This document shows positions 16,146-23,443 of a stretch of DNA of 26,596 nucleotides, piece by piece. The notes below the pieces were generated by a model. It did not search any database, was not told the DNA's origin, and saw only the letters and a list, made by a program, of their open reading frames with translations. Source of the DNA: Oscillospiraceae bacterium (GTDB lineage Bacteria; Bacillota; Clostridia; Oscillospirales; UBA929); assembly GCA_031271325.1 (NCBI GenBank), contig JAISVY010000081.1, forward strand, positions 1 to 26,596, read 5' to 3'. Made by a program: the position numbers and the translations under genes. Every line of letters starts with the position of its first letter. The first letter of the stretch is position 1.

Positions 16146-16163
16146 TTGAGAAGGTAAATCAAC
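16141..16163. repeat. Inverted repeat at the element left end (possible att arm)
   Basis: GTTGATT (16141-16147) and AATCAAC (16157-16163) are perfect 7-bp arms around a 9-nt spacer. The repeat spans the stop codon of the truncated sleC and that of the recombinase gene, and starts about 7 nt from the inferred crossover. No T-run follows, so it is not an obvious terminator. Large serine recombinases bind inverted half-sites, so it may be part of the element-side attachment arm. Confidence 0.4.
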
Positions 16164-17769
16164 ACGAGCCGACGAACTTGTAAAAAATACGAATATTCTG
16201 CGTTTTGTTGCCGTCAGACCTCTCGCCAATTTCTATTCGCTCAATCAGGCACTCAAGCAGTTCCCGATCCACCTCAGAGATGGAGGATTTCTCTCTTATC
16301 AGCTCTATCCAACGATCTATATCGCCGAATACCTTTTCAATATGTCGTGCGGTTTGTGTCAACATGGAAAGCCTGTCCTCGGTTTCAAGCCGCCGCTTCT
16401 CGGTCGTCGCCATCATGGCGGAAAATGTATCTGTTGTGATAATGCCGGTAACCTTATCCTCGTATAGTTTTTCCAACTGCAAATCCAGCGCGTGAAGCCG
16501 CTGCTCCAGTTCCCGTTTCTCCTTAGCAAGATCGATCATTTTAGAATGCTGTACGCCGACCAACCTTTGCCGCAATTCATGGAGCATTCCGCCTTCGTCA
16601 AGTGTAATACTCTCCGCCATACTTTTTATATGATCCAGCACTAAAGCTTTCAGCGTCTTCTCGGAGATTCTGTGCCATGAGCAAACCGCCCCGCCGCTTC
16701 TGCTGTGTGTTCGGCAGATGTAACCGCCGTATTTAATTTCCCTACCGTCTTTGCGTTTAACCGTACTTACGGTATGCGCCATGTGTGAATGACAATCGGC
16801 ACAAACAACTATCCCAGAAAAAAGGCTTGGTTCGTGAGTGACGGAAGGCCGGTCTTTTACTGCATCGTTCATCCTCTGAACATTTTGCCATAATGTTTCG
16901 TCAATGATAGGCGTATGAGTGTTTTTAACCCGTATCCAATCGACCTCGTCGCGGGTTACGGTACGCTTATCCCGGTATGAACGACACGCACGCTTAAAAG
17001 CCACAGTATGACCGAGATAAATCTCATTGCGTAAAAGCAGCTTTACCGTCCTAATAGACCAAATCTCCGAGCAAACGGCTTTCGTCTCACGGCTTCGCTT
17101 TCTGAAATAATACAACCGGGGCGGCAAGATACTTTCCCTGTTTAGAATCCTTGCAATTGAAGTGTATCCAATGCCATCAGCCCTTAGATTAAAGATTCGT
17201 TTGACTACTTCCGCGGCATACTCATCCACAACCAATCTTGTGTTTTTCTCCGGGTCGCGGTCGTATCCGTAGGGAGCGGCGCCGGACAGCTTTTGCCCGT
17301 CCTTTGCCTTTGCCGTTATAACAGACTTGATTCGGTCGCTGATGTTTCTCAGATAAAAATCATTTATAGCGTTCAAAAACGGCATCACGTCGTTTTCTCC
17401 CGTATCTGTGTCTATGCCATCCGCTATCGCTACAAAGCGGCAGCCCAGCGCGGGGAGTTCCTCCTCTAAATACCGTCCCGCCTCAAGATAGTTTCTGCCA
17501 AATCTCGAAAGATCCTTAACCAGTATAAGGTTGATAGTTCCCCGTCGTGCGTCCTCCATCATTTCCTGAAAACCCTGCCGGTTGAAATGGGCACCGCTTG
17601 CGCCGTCATCAATGTAGACCCGCTTCTCAACCCAGCCCGGCATCATGGAAATAACCTTAGACAAAATGGCACGTTGATTCTCAATGCTTAGTGATTCATC
17701 ATCCCTGTATTTGACGCTCTCACGGGATAGGCGGATGTACATACCAACGTTATATAGCTTCCCGCTCAC
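16159..17769 (-). CDS. Large serine recombinase (element-proximal)
   Basis: A 536-residue site-specific recombinase. The resolvase catalytic domain has Ser15 in YIRLSRES, the conserved ILVKDLSRFGRNYLEAG helix, and the E helix IKSVITAKAKDG. The Recombinase domain begins with GAAPYGYDRDPEKN. The zinc ribbon shows CADC (VVCADCHSHM) and later C(RTHSRSGGAV)C, and a coiled-coil follows (about 405-470). These enzymes integrate and excise elements between attP and attB. It is the last gene before the sleC junction, the usual place for an integrase beside attL. Start: GTG at 17769 (SGKLYNVGMYIRLS) is favoured, with GGAGAGG 12 nt upstream; an earlier GTG at 17799 lacks a ribosome site. It overlaps the upstream recombinase by 20 nt, so the two are coupled. 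Confidence 0.92.
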   Translation of the reverse strand: MSGKLYNVGMYIRLSRESVKYRDDESLSIENQRAILSKVISMMPGWVEKRVYIDDGASGAHFNRQGFQEMMEDARRGTINLILVKDLSRFGRNYLEAGRYLEEELPALGCRFVAIADGIDTDTGENDVMPFLNAINDFYLRNISDRIKSVITAKAKDGQKLSGAAPYGYDRDPEKNTRLVVDEYAAEVVKRIFNLRADGIGYTSIARILNRESILPPRLYYFRKRSRETKAVCSEIWSIRTVKLLLRNEIYLGHTVAFKRACRSYRDKRTVTRDEVDWIRVKNTHTPIIDETLWQNVQRMNDAVKDRPSVTHEPSLFSGIVVCADCHSHMAHTVSTVKRKDGREIKYGGYICRTHSRSGGAVCSWHRISEKTLKALVLDHIKSMAESITLDEGGMLHELRQRLVGVQHSKMIDLAKEKRELEQRLHALDLQLEKLYEDKVTGIITTDTFSAMMATTEKRRLETEDRLSMLTQTARHIEKVFGDIDRWIELIREKSSISEVDRELLECLIERIEIGERSDGNKTQNIRIFYKFVGSC

Positions 17770-19408
17770 AATCGGCCACCGCCTCTCCTTCTGTACCACT
17801 TAACCAATTGATGTCGCCGACATAGTTGTAGAATATCTGGATGTCGCAAACGCGTTTACCGCCGATGATCTGTGCCTCATGAACTATGATTCTGTCGATC
17901 AACAGCAACAGGGTTTCCGTGTCTAGCGTTTCCAACTTCGAATAAGGCTTTATCATTGCTGCCCAAGCGACTGCCTGAGTTGAAGCGTTGTCCGCGTTTC
18001 GCAGAAGTTTTCCCATTCGTTGCTCCAATGCTTTCACCGAAGCCAAACGGTCAGCCCTGTCCCTCTCATATTTCTGCACCTGACGTTTGAACATACTCTC
18101 CGGCACAAGCCCTGTCACTCTGTCTTCATAAAGGCTCTCTATCAGCAAATCCAGCTTGGCGATCTGCTTTTTATGAGCCTCCGTCTCTTTTGTAAACGCG
18201 GAGCGGTAGGACATAGAGTCTTTGCCCTGCGCGAACAGAATTTCTTCAATGATACGCGCCTCATCGCAATCAACCATTTGCGCGTGTGTCCGAATATGGG
18301 TGATGACCAATTCCGTTAAAGCCTTTTCGCTTATTCCGTGGATGGTGCAGGCGTCTTTGCCACTGTGGGCGTATGTACCGCACATATAGGATACGCTCTT
18401 ACGTTCGCTCCCGTCTTTACGCTTTCGGCGCTCTATTTGACCACGCAACTTAAAGCCGCAATCAGAACAGTATAACAGACCCGTGAACAGATTCGCTTCG
18501 CCGTCATTCCTCAACCGGGGCTTGTATTGCCTTTGAGAAAGGGACTGAACCCTATCCCATAACCCGCGGTTAATAAGGGGTTCATGTGTCGCTTCCGCCC
18601 GAATCCACTCTTCCTCCGGCTTGCCGACCTGCTTATGGTTTTTATAGGATATCGTACCCGCCTTACCTTGAACGGTGTTCCCTATATAAACCTCATTCTT
18701 CATAATGTCTTTAACGGATGTCTCGCTCCATAAGCCGTTGGTTTTACAAGGGTTCTGACGGTCTTTTCCTTGATAGTAATACTCTCGCGGGGAAACGATG
18801 CCTTCATTGTTGAGTTCAATTGCTATCGCTCGATAGCTTTTCCCTGCTGCCCGCGACTCGAATATTCTGCTGATAATCGGAGCCGTCGCATCATCAATCA
18901 CAAGCCTGTGACGGTTGGCCGGGTCTTTTCTGTATCCGTAGGGCGCGTAAGTGCCGAGAAATTTGCCGTTTTCTGCGCAAATCCGTCTCGCTGCTCTTAC
19001 TTTGCTGCTGGTCGTTTTGCTGTGCTGTTCGTTGAACCAATTCCGAAAAACCATCATATCGTCGAGCTTCTCATTGAGAGAAATCAACTCACAGCCATGC
19101 TCCGGCAGAAACACCTCGGCAAGGTTGCCTACTTCAAGGTAGTTACGTCCAAGACGGGAAAGGTCTTTAATTAGAATCGCGTTAATAAAACCTTGTTTTA
19201 CATCGGCGATCATACGCTGGAACGCCGGGCGGTTTTGATTGGTCCCGGAAAAACCGTCGTCTTGGTATATCTCCTTTAACTCCCACCCCATCTCTTTCAC
19301 ATGCTTTACAAGCATTAGCTTTTGGTTTTCGATGGACACCGATTCTCCGGCGCGTGAGTCTTCCTTACTAAGCCGGACATAGACACCGACTTCTTTTTGT
19401 TTTGCCAC
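17750..19408 (-). CDS. Large serine recombinase (element-distal)
   Basis: A 552-residue recombinase, clearly related to its downstream neighbour but divergent. Catalytic Ser14 lies in YVRLSKED, the motif INAILIKDLSRLGRNYLEVG spans about 75-94, the Recombinase domain starts at GTYAPYGYRKDPANRH, the zinc ribbon uses CSDC (LLYCSDCGFKL) plus a later Cys pair (YMCGTYAHSGKDAC), and a coiled-coil follows. Both enzymes keep the active-site residues, so both could be active; tandem pairs occur in clostridial elements and may be required together. The GTG at 19408 is preceded by GGAGGT with a 7-nt gap and is preferred to the upstream in-frame start at 19444. A promoter with an operator-like inverted repeat lies just upstream. 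Confidence 0.93.
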   Translation of the reverse strand: MAKQKEVGVYVRLSKEDSRAGESVSIENQKLMLVKHVKEMGWELKEIYQDDGFSGTNQNRPAFQRMIADVKQGFINAILIKDLSRLGRNYLEVGNLAEVFLPEHGCELISLNEKLDDMMVFRNWFNEQHSKTTSSKVRAARRICAENGKFLGTYAPYGYRKDPANRHRLVIDDATAPIISRIFESRAAGKSYRAIAIELNNEGIVSPREYYYQGKDRQNPCKTNGLWSETSVKDIMKNEVYIGNTVQGKAGTISYKNHKQVGKPEEEWIRAEATHEPLINRGLWDRVQSLSQRQYKPRLRNDGEANLFTGLLYCSDCGFKLRGQIERRKRKDGSERKSVSYMCGTYAHSGKDACTIHGISEKALTELVITHIRTHAQMVDCDEARIIEEILFAQGKDSMSYRSAFTKETEAHKKQIAKLDLLIESLYEDRVTGLVPESMFKRQVQKYERDRADRLASVKALEQRMGKLLRNADNASTQAVAWAAMIKPYSKLETLDTETLLLLIDRIIVHEAQIIGGKRVCDIQIFYNYVGDINWLSGTEGEAVADCEREAI

Positions 19409-19448
19409 TACCTTTACCTCCTTTTGTGGCAAAACACAGGGCACTATG

Positions 19449-19474
19449 ATTTACGTTCCCATTATAACGTAAAT
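19449..19474 (-). promoter_or_regulatory. Recombinase promoter -10 inside an operator-like inverted repeat
   Basis: Minus-strand TATAAT (19466-19461) sits inside a perfect 9-bp inverted repeat, ATTTACGTT (19474-19466) and AACGTAAAT (19457-19449), with an 8-nt centre. A protein bound here would block the -10 box. The -35 box is weak (CTGCAA at 17 nt). Transcription would begin near 19454, about 45 nt before the recombinase GTG start. Confidence 0.55.
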
Positions 19475-19548
19475 ACGCACATATTGCAGCCCTTTTGCTG
19501 TCCACAAAGACATTGTTTTCTTTCCGTTAACAATTTATATTCACACCA

Positions 19549-19731
19549 TTATTCGTACCGCGTGCCGAACAACTCGTCACGCAGGATTCTTTTGACGATC
19601 AAATCTTCAAGCGCTTTCCTAAGCTCAATCCGTCCCATATATACGCTTCTGACCCGGTATGTCGTTTTGCCGATGGTCTTTTCATGATATGTCTCGATAG
19701 GTTCCGGCATACTCTTGTCCTCACAATCCAT
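19549..19731 (-). CDS. Small TnpW-like element protein
   Basis: A 60-residue basic/acidic protein whose centre, ETYHEKTIGKTTYRVRSVY, resembles the TnpW family found on clostridial transposons and ICEs, where a Gly-x-Thr-Thr-Tyr stretch precedes a short helix (here ALEDLIVKRILRDE). Function of TnpW is not established. ATG at 19731 has GAGGGGGA about 6 nt upstream. It lies 60 nt downstream of the helicase gene and reads in the same direction as the recombinases. Assignment to the family is from memory of its pattern and is moderate. Confidence 0.6.
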   Translation of the reverse strand: MDCEDKSMPEPIETYHEKTIGKTTYRVRSVYMGRIELRKALEDLIVKRILRDELFGTRYE

Positions 19732-19791
19732 ATTGATTCCCCCTCGGGTTATTTGTATTCAGTGTAAAAGTCAATCATACCCGGCCGGTTT

Positions 19792-21837
19792 TCACCGCTC
19801 TTCTGAAAAGTAACAGGGTGATATTACGCGCCGGTAAAACCCTCTCACATCACATTTTTCCGAAGTCACCCCGCAGGGTGGCAGCGCCTCCAGCACAACA
19901 TCGCGGTAGACACTGCTCGCCCGGCAGTCGAGGATAGCCACACATCCCGTGTCAGTCTCAACGCGGAGCAATCTCCCAAACCCCTGACGCAGCTTCACAA
20001 GCATATCCGGCACAAGGCATCGCTCTTTGTAACCCTCCATACTGCCGCAGACAGACCGCTCATACTCCCCGATGGGGTCGGGAGGCGCAAACGGCAGCTT
20101 GACGATGATCAGCATCGACAGCGTATCGCCGGGGATGTCGATCCCCTCCCATAACGAACCAGACGCCAGCAAAATCCCGTTGCTGCTCTTTTTGAACTGT
20201 TCAATCGCGTGAACGCCGCCGCGCTCCAGCCGGAACAGAGGAAATGTCAGTTTTCTTCGTTTCAGGATGGCGTGAACCTGTCCCATCACTTTGTACGAGG
20301 TGAACAGCACCGCCGCGTGACCGTGCGAAGCGAGTACCAACCGCTCTATCTCCTCCGCGACAGCGGCAATGTATCCCTTATCCTCCGCGTCAGGGAACGG
20401 CGTGTTTTGGCTGAGGTACAGCAGGCAGTTCCTACGGAAATCAAACGGGGACAGCAGACTGATGCTGAACAGCTTGGTTTCCGGCAAAGGATTCAACCCC
20501 AGCGTTTCGCGGATTCGTGAAAAATCCCCCGATGCCGATAACGTGCCGGACGTGAGGACAACAGGGATACCGCCGCTCCAAAGGTCACGGTAAAGCCGTT
20601 CGTTCAAATCCTTCGGGATGGAGCAAAGCGCAGGGGGTTCTTTCTCAAGCCAATGGATGTTGCTATGCTGCCGGATTGCCTCAATGCGTTCCCTGATCAA
20701 CGCTAACTTCCGCAATGCTTTGGATTGGCGATCACGGTAGAGTTTATGGACGCGGCTGTCGGCAACCGCTTCGGATAGATCGGCGGTGATACCAAGCAGC
20801 TTCTTCATGTACCGGGAAACCTCGCCATCCATAACAGCGGGATAGCGTTCCGCTTCGTCGTCTGTAGCCGGGATGTTACTCCTCAACTTTTGAAACAGCT
20901 TCCCGTTTTGCTCCTCCATCTGCTTCGCGATACGGTGTACATTCACGCCGCCGTTGGATTTCCCGATCGTGAAGCTGTGGATTGATTGAGCCAGCGCCGG
21001 CAGTTCGTCGCAGACTAGTTCCACGCCGTACATCGAACGCGCCGCGGCGAGGAACTTGTGCGCTTCGTCTATGACAACAAGCTGGTAATGCGGCAGCAGC
21101 GGCTTCCTGCCGCTTGCCCGGTGAAGGGTATCGGCGAGGAAGTAATTGTGGTTTGTGATTTGGAAGTCAATCGTCGGATCGTTTATCCGTTTCATATGGA
21201 TTGCGTAGCGGCACTTATGGGACTGCGCGCAATCGCGGGATACGCAGATGTTGCGCTTCATGACGGGCGACAAACTGTCCGCGCCTGTGAGGTCAAAGGG
21301 AGCGTCTACGCCAATACACGGATCCAACAGTGCCTGTGTCTGTTTATCCGAGTTACAGTAATAACGCAGTAATCGTTTTTCGCAGATGTAATGCTCTTTC
21401 CCCTTACGAATCACCGCCGTCAATGGCGTGTTGATGATATCGTGCCGGATGAGAATCCGCGACAATTCGGGGATGTAGTCCTTCATAAGGGCGTTCTGCA
21501 GAGCGATGCTCGATGTAGAGATGACGATGGGCATATGCGCCGATTCCGCCCAGCCTTGCTTTGGATAATGGCAGCGCAGGTGGAAGTCATTGATCCGGCT
21601 CCGTTTTGCGAGGATGGCTGCGGTCAGGTAGGCGATGGTTTTCCCGGTGCCAACCTCGGATTCGGCCAGTGTGATTCCGCGGTGGCTGATTACATGTAGG
21701 ATGTGCTCCGCCAGTTCAAGCTGCTTCTCCCGGAAGGTGAAGCCGTATTGGGGTAGGATGTCGGTGAAGATTTGCATAAGGGTTTCGGTTAGCGCCGGGA
21801 GAGGTATGCTCTCATCCGGCTTTCTGTCGATGGTCAA
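19792..21837 (-). CDS. DinG/XPD-type ATP-dependent DNA helicase
   Basis: A 681-residue superfamily 2 helicase. Walker A is SEVGTGKT (60-67), the DEAH box VVIDEAHKF starts near 255, and a cysteine-rich insert between about 152 and 220 (CEKRLLRYYC, then further Cys, ending CAQSHKC) is placed as the iron-sulfur cluster of DinG/XPD enzymes. Motifs V and VI are ASGSLWEGIDIPGD and KLRQGFGRLLR. Such helicases unwind 5'-3' and are frequent cargo on clostridial mobile elements. TTG at 21837 is chosen because GGAGGG stands exactly 6 nt upstream; the frame runs 16 codons further but without a ribosome site. It is preceded by a 500-nt GC-rich leader. It may help replication of the excised element. Confidence 0.88.
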   Translation of the reverse strand: MTIDRKPDESIPLPALTETLMQIFTDILPQYGFTFREKQLELAEHILHVISHRGITLAESEVGTGKTIAYLTAAILAKRSRINDFHLRCHYPKQGWAESAHMPIVISTSSIALQNALMKDYIPELSRILIRHDIINTPLTAVIRKGKEHYICEKRLLRYYCNSDKQTQALLDPCIGVDAPFDLTGADSLSPVMKRNICVSRDCAQSHKCRYAIHMKRINDPTIDFQITNHNYFLADTLHRASGRKPLLPHYQLVVIDEAHKFLAAARSMYGVELVCDELPALAQSIHSFTIGKSNGGVNVHRIAKQMEEQNGKLFQKLRSNIPATDDEAERYPAVMDGEVSRYMKKLLGITADLSEAVADSRVHKLYRDRQSKALRKLALIRERIEAIRQHSNIHWLEKEPPALCSIPKDLNERLYRDLWSGGIPVVLTSGTLSASGDFSRIRETLGLNPLPETKLFSISLLSPFDFRRNCLLYLSQNTPFPDAEDKGYIAAVAEEIERLVLASHGHAAVLFTSYKVMGQVHAILKRRKLTFPLFRLERGGVHAIEQFKKSSNGILLASGSLWEGIDIPGDTLSMLIIVKLPFAPPDPIGEYERSVCGSMEGYKERCLVPDMLVKLRQGFGRLLRVETDTGCVAILDCRASSVYRDVVLEALPPCGVTSEKCDVRGFYRRVISPCYFSEER

Positions 21838-21862
21838 GATAATCCCTCCATTCCTCGACGGA

Positions 21863-22013
21863 CGATGAAGCTCTTCTGATGGCAAGCTTCATGCGCGTCC
21901 GCCGGACAGGAATCTTTCGCTTTCCGGCTTTCGCGCCGGTCGCCCTTGCGGGCGCGTGCGCCGCGAAACGCCTTCAAGCTCCAAGCTTCCTTGGCGTCCG
22001 ATGAAGCTCTTCT
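21863..22013. repeat. 15-bp direct repeat pair, 136 nt apart
   Basis: CGATGAAGCTCTTCT occurs at 21863-21877 and again at 21999-22013, in the same orientation, flanking a GC-rich segment with short hairpins. The left copy lies just upstream of the helicase ribosome site. Confidence 0.6.
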
Positions 22014-22385
22014 TTATTCCCACCGGATCGCGATGTTGCAACCGCGCATGAAACCCGGCCGTATTCTATTTCAAACACGGCGGGCGTTCCCCCGCTTTCT
22101 CCTACTTCGCGGGCCCTTTACCGGTCAGGTTCAGGGAAGTATCATAATCGCTCGGCGCTTTTTGTCTGCCGGACTCCCGATCCCGACACCCGCCGCCCGG
22201 TTAAGGGGCGGCGGTGCCGGTCCGAAAGCGCGGGCGCTCCCGTGCCAGCGGCTAGCTGTACGATCCTCGCGCGCGGCGCCGGGCGGCAACGTACCCGGTG
22301 GGTCGTTATGACCGCCCAATCGGACGGTGTTTGTCAAGGTGCCGGGGTGAAGGGATTCACTACCCCCTCACTGTCCCTCCCGTTC
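21890..22385 (-). other. GC-rich structured non-coding region upstream of helicase
   Basis: About 500 nt between the sigma-like gene and the helicase with no plausible gene, much richer in GC than its flanks. On the minus strand it can form CCGCCGCCC/GGGCGGCGG (9 bp, around 22189-22213), CGCCC-GCAA-GGGCG with a GNRA-type tetraloop (around 21947-21960) and CCGGC-GCGAAA-GCCGG nearby. Near its start there is a TTGACA (minus strand, around 22332-22337). It could be a structured RNA, a long regulated leader of the helicase mRNA, or an origin/transfer site. I recognise no known RNA family in it. Confidence 0.5.
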
Positions 22386-22850
22386 TCACGATTGTTTGAG
22401 TACCATTTTTCTGAGTTTTTCCAGAATCTTTTGCTTACGCTTGTTGACGCCCTTTTGCGATAATCCGATTGACGCGGCATAATCTCGCTCAGACAGCCCA
22501 TCCATGACCACCGCTTGAATCAACCGGCGCTCGTCCGCCTCCAGCGAATCCAAAGCCGTAATTGATTCTTCCGTAAATAGCCGCCGGATCGCCGCGTCTT
22601 CCGCTGATTCAGCATGTTCGCTGGATAGATAGGTAAGAAGAACATCGTCTTCATCCATTTGATCCAGCGAGAGTAGACGACCCGCTTCGCGCTCTGTTTG
22701 ATAACGCTCACGGCGATCCGCTTGTGAGTAGGCTGTAAAGACCTCCTCACTGACTTCGACATCTTTGCCATTCACTATGATTATGTAGGTTATCGAGCCG
22801 TCGCTGTTTCCGATTTTCCTGTAGTTCCTGACCCTCTGCCAGTTTTGCAT
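22386..22850 (-). CDS. Sigma-70 region 4-like regulatory protein
   Basis: A 154-residue protein. The N-terminal part (NYRKIGNSDGSITYIIIVNGKDVEVSEEVF, split: NYRKIGNSDGSITY, IIIVNGKDVEVSEEVF) is the stretch seen in element-borne regulators of clostridial ICEs. The C-terminal third, ALDSLEADERRLIQAV then LSERDYAASIGLSQKGVNKR (119-138) and KQKILEKLRK, is a sigma region 4 helix-turn-helix. No region 2 is visible, so it probably acts as a DNA-binding regulator or small sigma-like factor. ATG at 22850 has AGGAGGG 7 nt upstream and is preferred over the upstream in-frame start at 22913, which would overlap a hairpin. It may control the downstream element genes. Confidence 0.8.
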   Translation of the reverse strand: MQNWQRVRNYRKIGNSDGSITYIIIVNGKDVEVSEEVFTAYSQADRRERYQTEREAGRLLSLDQMDEDDVLLTYLSSEHAESAEDAAIRRLFTEESITALDSLEADERRLIQAVVMDGLSERDYAASIGLSQKGVNKRKQKILEKLRKMVLKQS

Positions 22851-22922
22851 GTGCTTTCCCTCCTGTGAAATTTCAAATTCTGAAATCCGCAGGAGGCCGT
22901 TTTCAATCCGCAAGGTAAATGA

Positions 22923-22968
22923 AAGACGACAGAGCGATACCCGAAGTGGGTATCCGCACTGTCGTCTT
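22923..22968 (-). terminator. Two-part hairpin between the small gene and the sigma-like gene
   Basis: An outer perfect 10-bp stem (AAGACGACAG 22923-22932, CTGTCGTCTT 22959-22968) and an inner perfect 7-bp stem (GATACCC 22936-22942, GGGTATC 22948-22954) are separated by a small internal loop. On the minus strand it is followed by only a short T-rich stretch (TTTCATTT), so it may be a partial terminator, an attenuator or an mRNA processing site setting the ratio of the two genes. Confidence 0.6.
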
Positions 22969-22994
22969 GCGCTCTCGCGGATTTCGGTATGTGG

Positions 22995-23153
22995 CTATAC
23001 TGTTGGCTTGATCCGTTCTTGGGTAATGTTCAATGTGCCGTCTTTGTTAGCGGTGATTCGGGTAACGCAGTCTTTACGACGGATGATGATAACCGTGCCG
23101 TCCGCGCTGATGTCGCAGACGCGCTTCTTATCGAGATTCTGGATTTCTTTCAC
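22995..23153 (-). CDS. Small element protein of unknown function
   Basis: A 52-residue protein, KEIQNLDKKRVCDISADGTV then IIIRRKDCVTRITANKDGTL and NITQERIKPTV, a pattern of short beta strands with two DGT turns. GTG at 23153 has AGAGGAGG placed 8 nt upstream and is a better start than ATG at 23180, whose upstream lacks a ribosome site; that ribosome site itself lies inside the longer reading. It precedes the sigma-like gene on the same strand, separated by the two-part hairpin. I do not recognise a family. Confidence 0.65.
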   Translation of the reverse strand: MKEIQNLDKKRVCDISADGTVIIIRRKDCVTRITANKDGTLNITQERIKPTV

Positions 23154-23325
23154 GGGCTTGTCCTCCTCTGAGATTAACATCTATAGGCCTATATAAGGTT
23201 GATTGATCACGGGCTCGTCCATTTCTCAAGCAGATACTACCGAATCTTTCGCACCGTCTCAAATCATGGCATGTCAAAGAAAACCACCTGATTGCTAGGC
23301 AACCGGGGATCGCAAATAAACTGCG

Positions 23326-23371
23326 GGCAGAAGAAAAGCCCGAACCCAGCGCAGTTACTGGGTTCGGGCTT
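23326..23371 (-). terminator. Strong terminator downstream of the IrrE-HTH gene
   Basis: A perfect 14-bp stem (AAGCCCGAACCCAG 23336-23349, CTGGGTTCGGGCTT 23358-23371) with an 8-nt loop is followed on the minus strand by TTCTTCT. It lies 73 nt past the stop of the IrrE-HTH gene and insulates the downstream small gene and sigma-like gene. Confidence 0.85.
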
Positions 23372-23380
23372 CTACTGATT

Positions 23381-23397
23381 TTGACATGGCATGTCAA
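23381..23397. promoter_or_regulatory. 17-bp palindrome, candidate operator
   Basis: TTGACATGGCATGTCAA is a perfect palindrome around one central base, extending to 21 nt with flanking T and A. A 14-nt part, CATGGCATGTCAAA, recurs at 23265-23278, exactly 120 nt away on the same strand and on the other side of the terminator. Each copy contains a TTGACA on the minus strand. The arrangement fits a repressor site controlling the genes to the left, perhaps bound by the HTH of the IrrE fusion; that is inference. Confidence 0.5.
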
Positions 23398-23443
23398 AAA
23401 ACTTTTGATAATTGAGGTTGTTCTTCTCTTTTACATAATATGC

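Larger units (their letters stand above)
23181..23443. other. Regulatory intergenic region of the element
   Basis: No gene is seen in these 263 nt. It holds the terminator at 23326-23371, the palindrome at 23381-23397 and its partial copy at 23265-23278, and a short palindromic segment TATAGGCCTATA just before 23180. A promoter for the small gene must lie here, but no convincing -35/-10 pair with good spacing was found. Confidence 0.5.

Noticed and set aside
16141..16163. A terminator for the recombinase operon
   Set aside because: The 7-bp arms overlap the stop codons and no T-run follows on either strand.
21946..22311. A + strand 121-codon frame in the GC-rich block
   Set aside because: Composition is driven by GC-rich hairpins, the start lacks a ribosome site, and it opposes all element genes.
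23381..23400. A promoter using TTGACA of the palindrome
   Set aside because: No -10 box at 16-18 nt could be found on either strand; an operator is the better reading.
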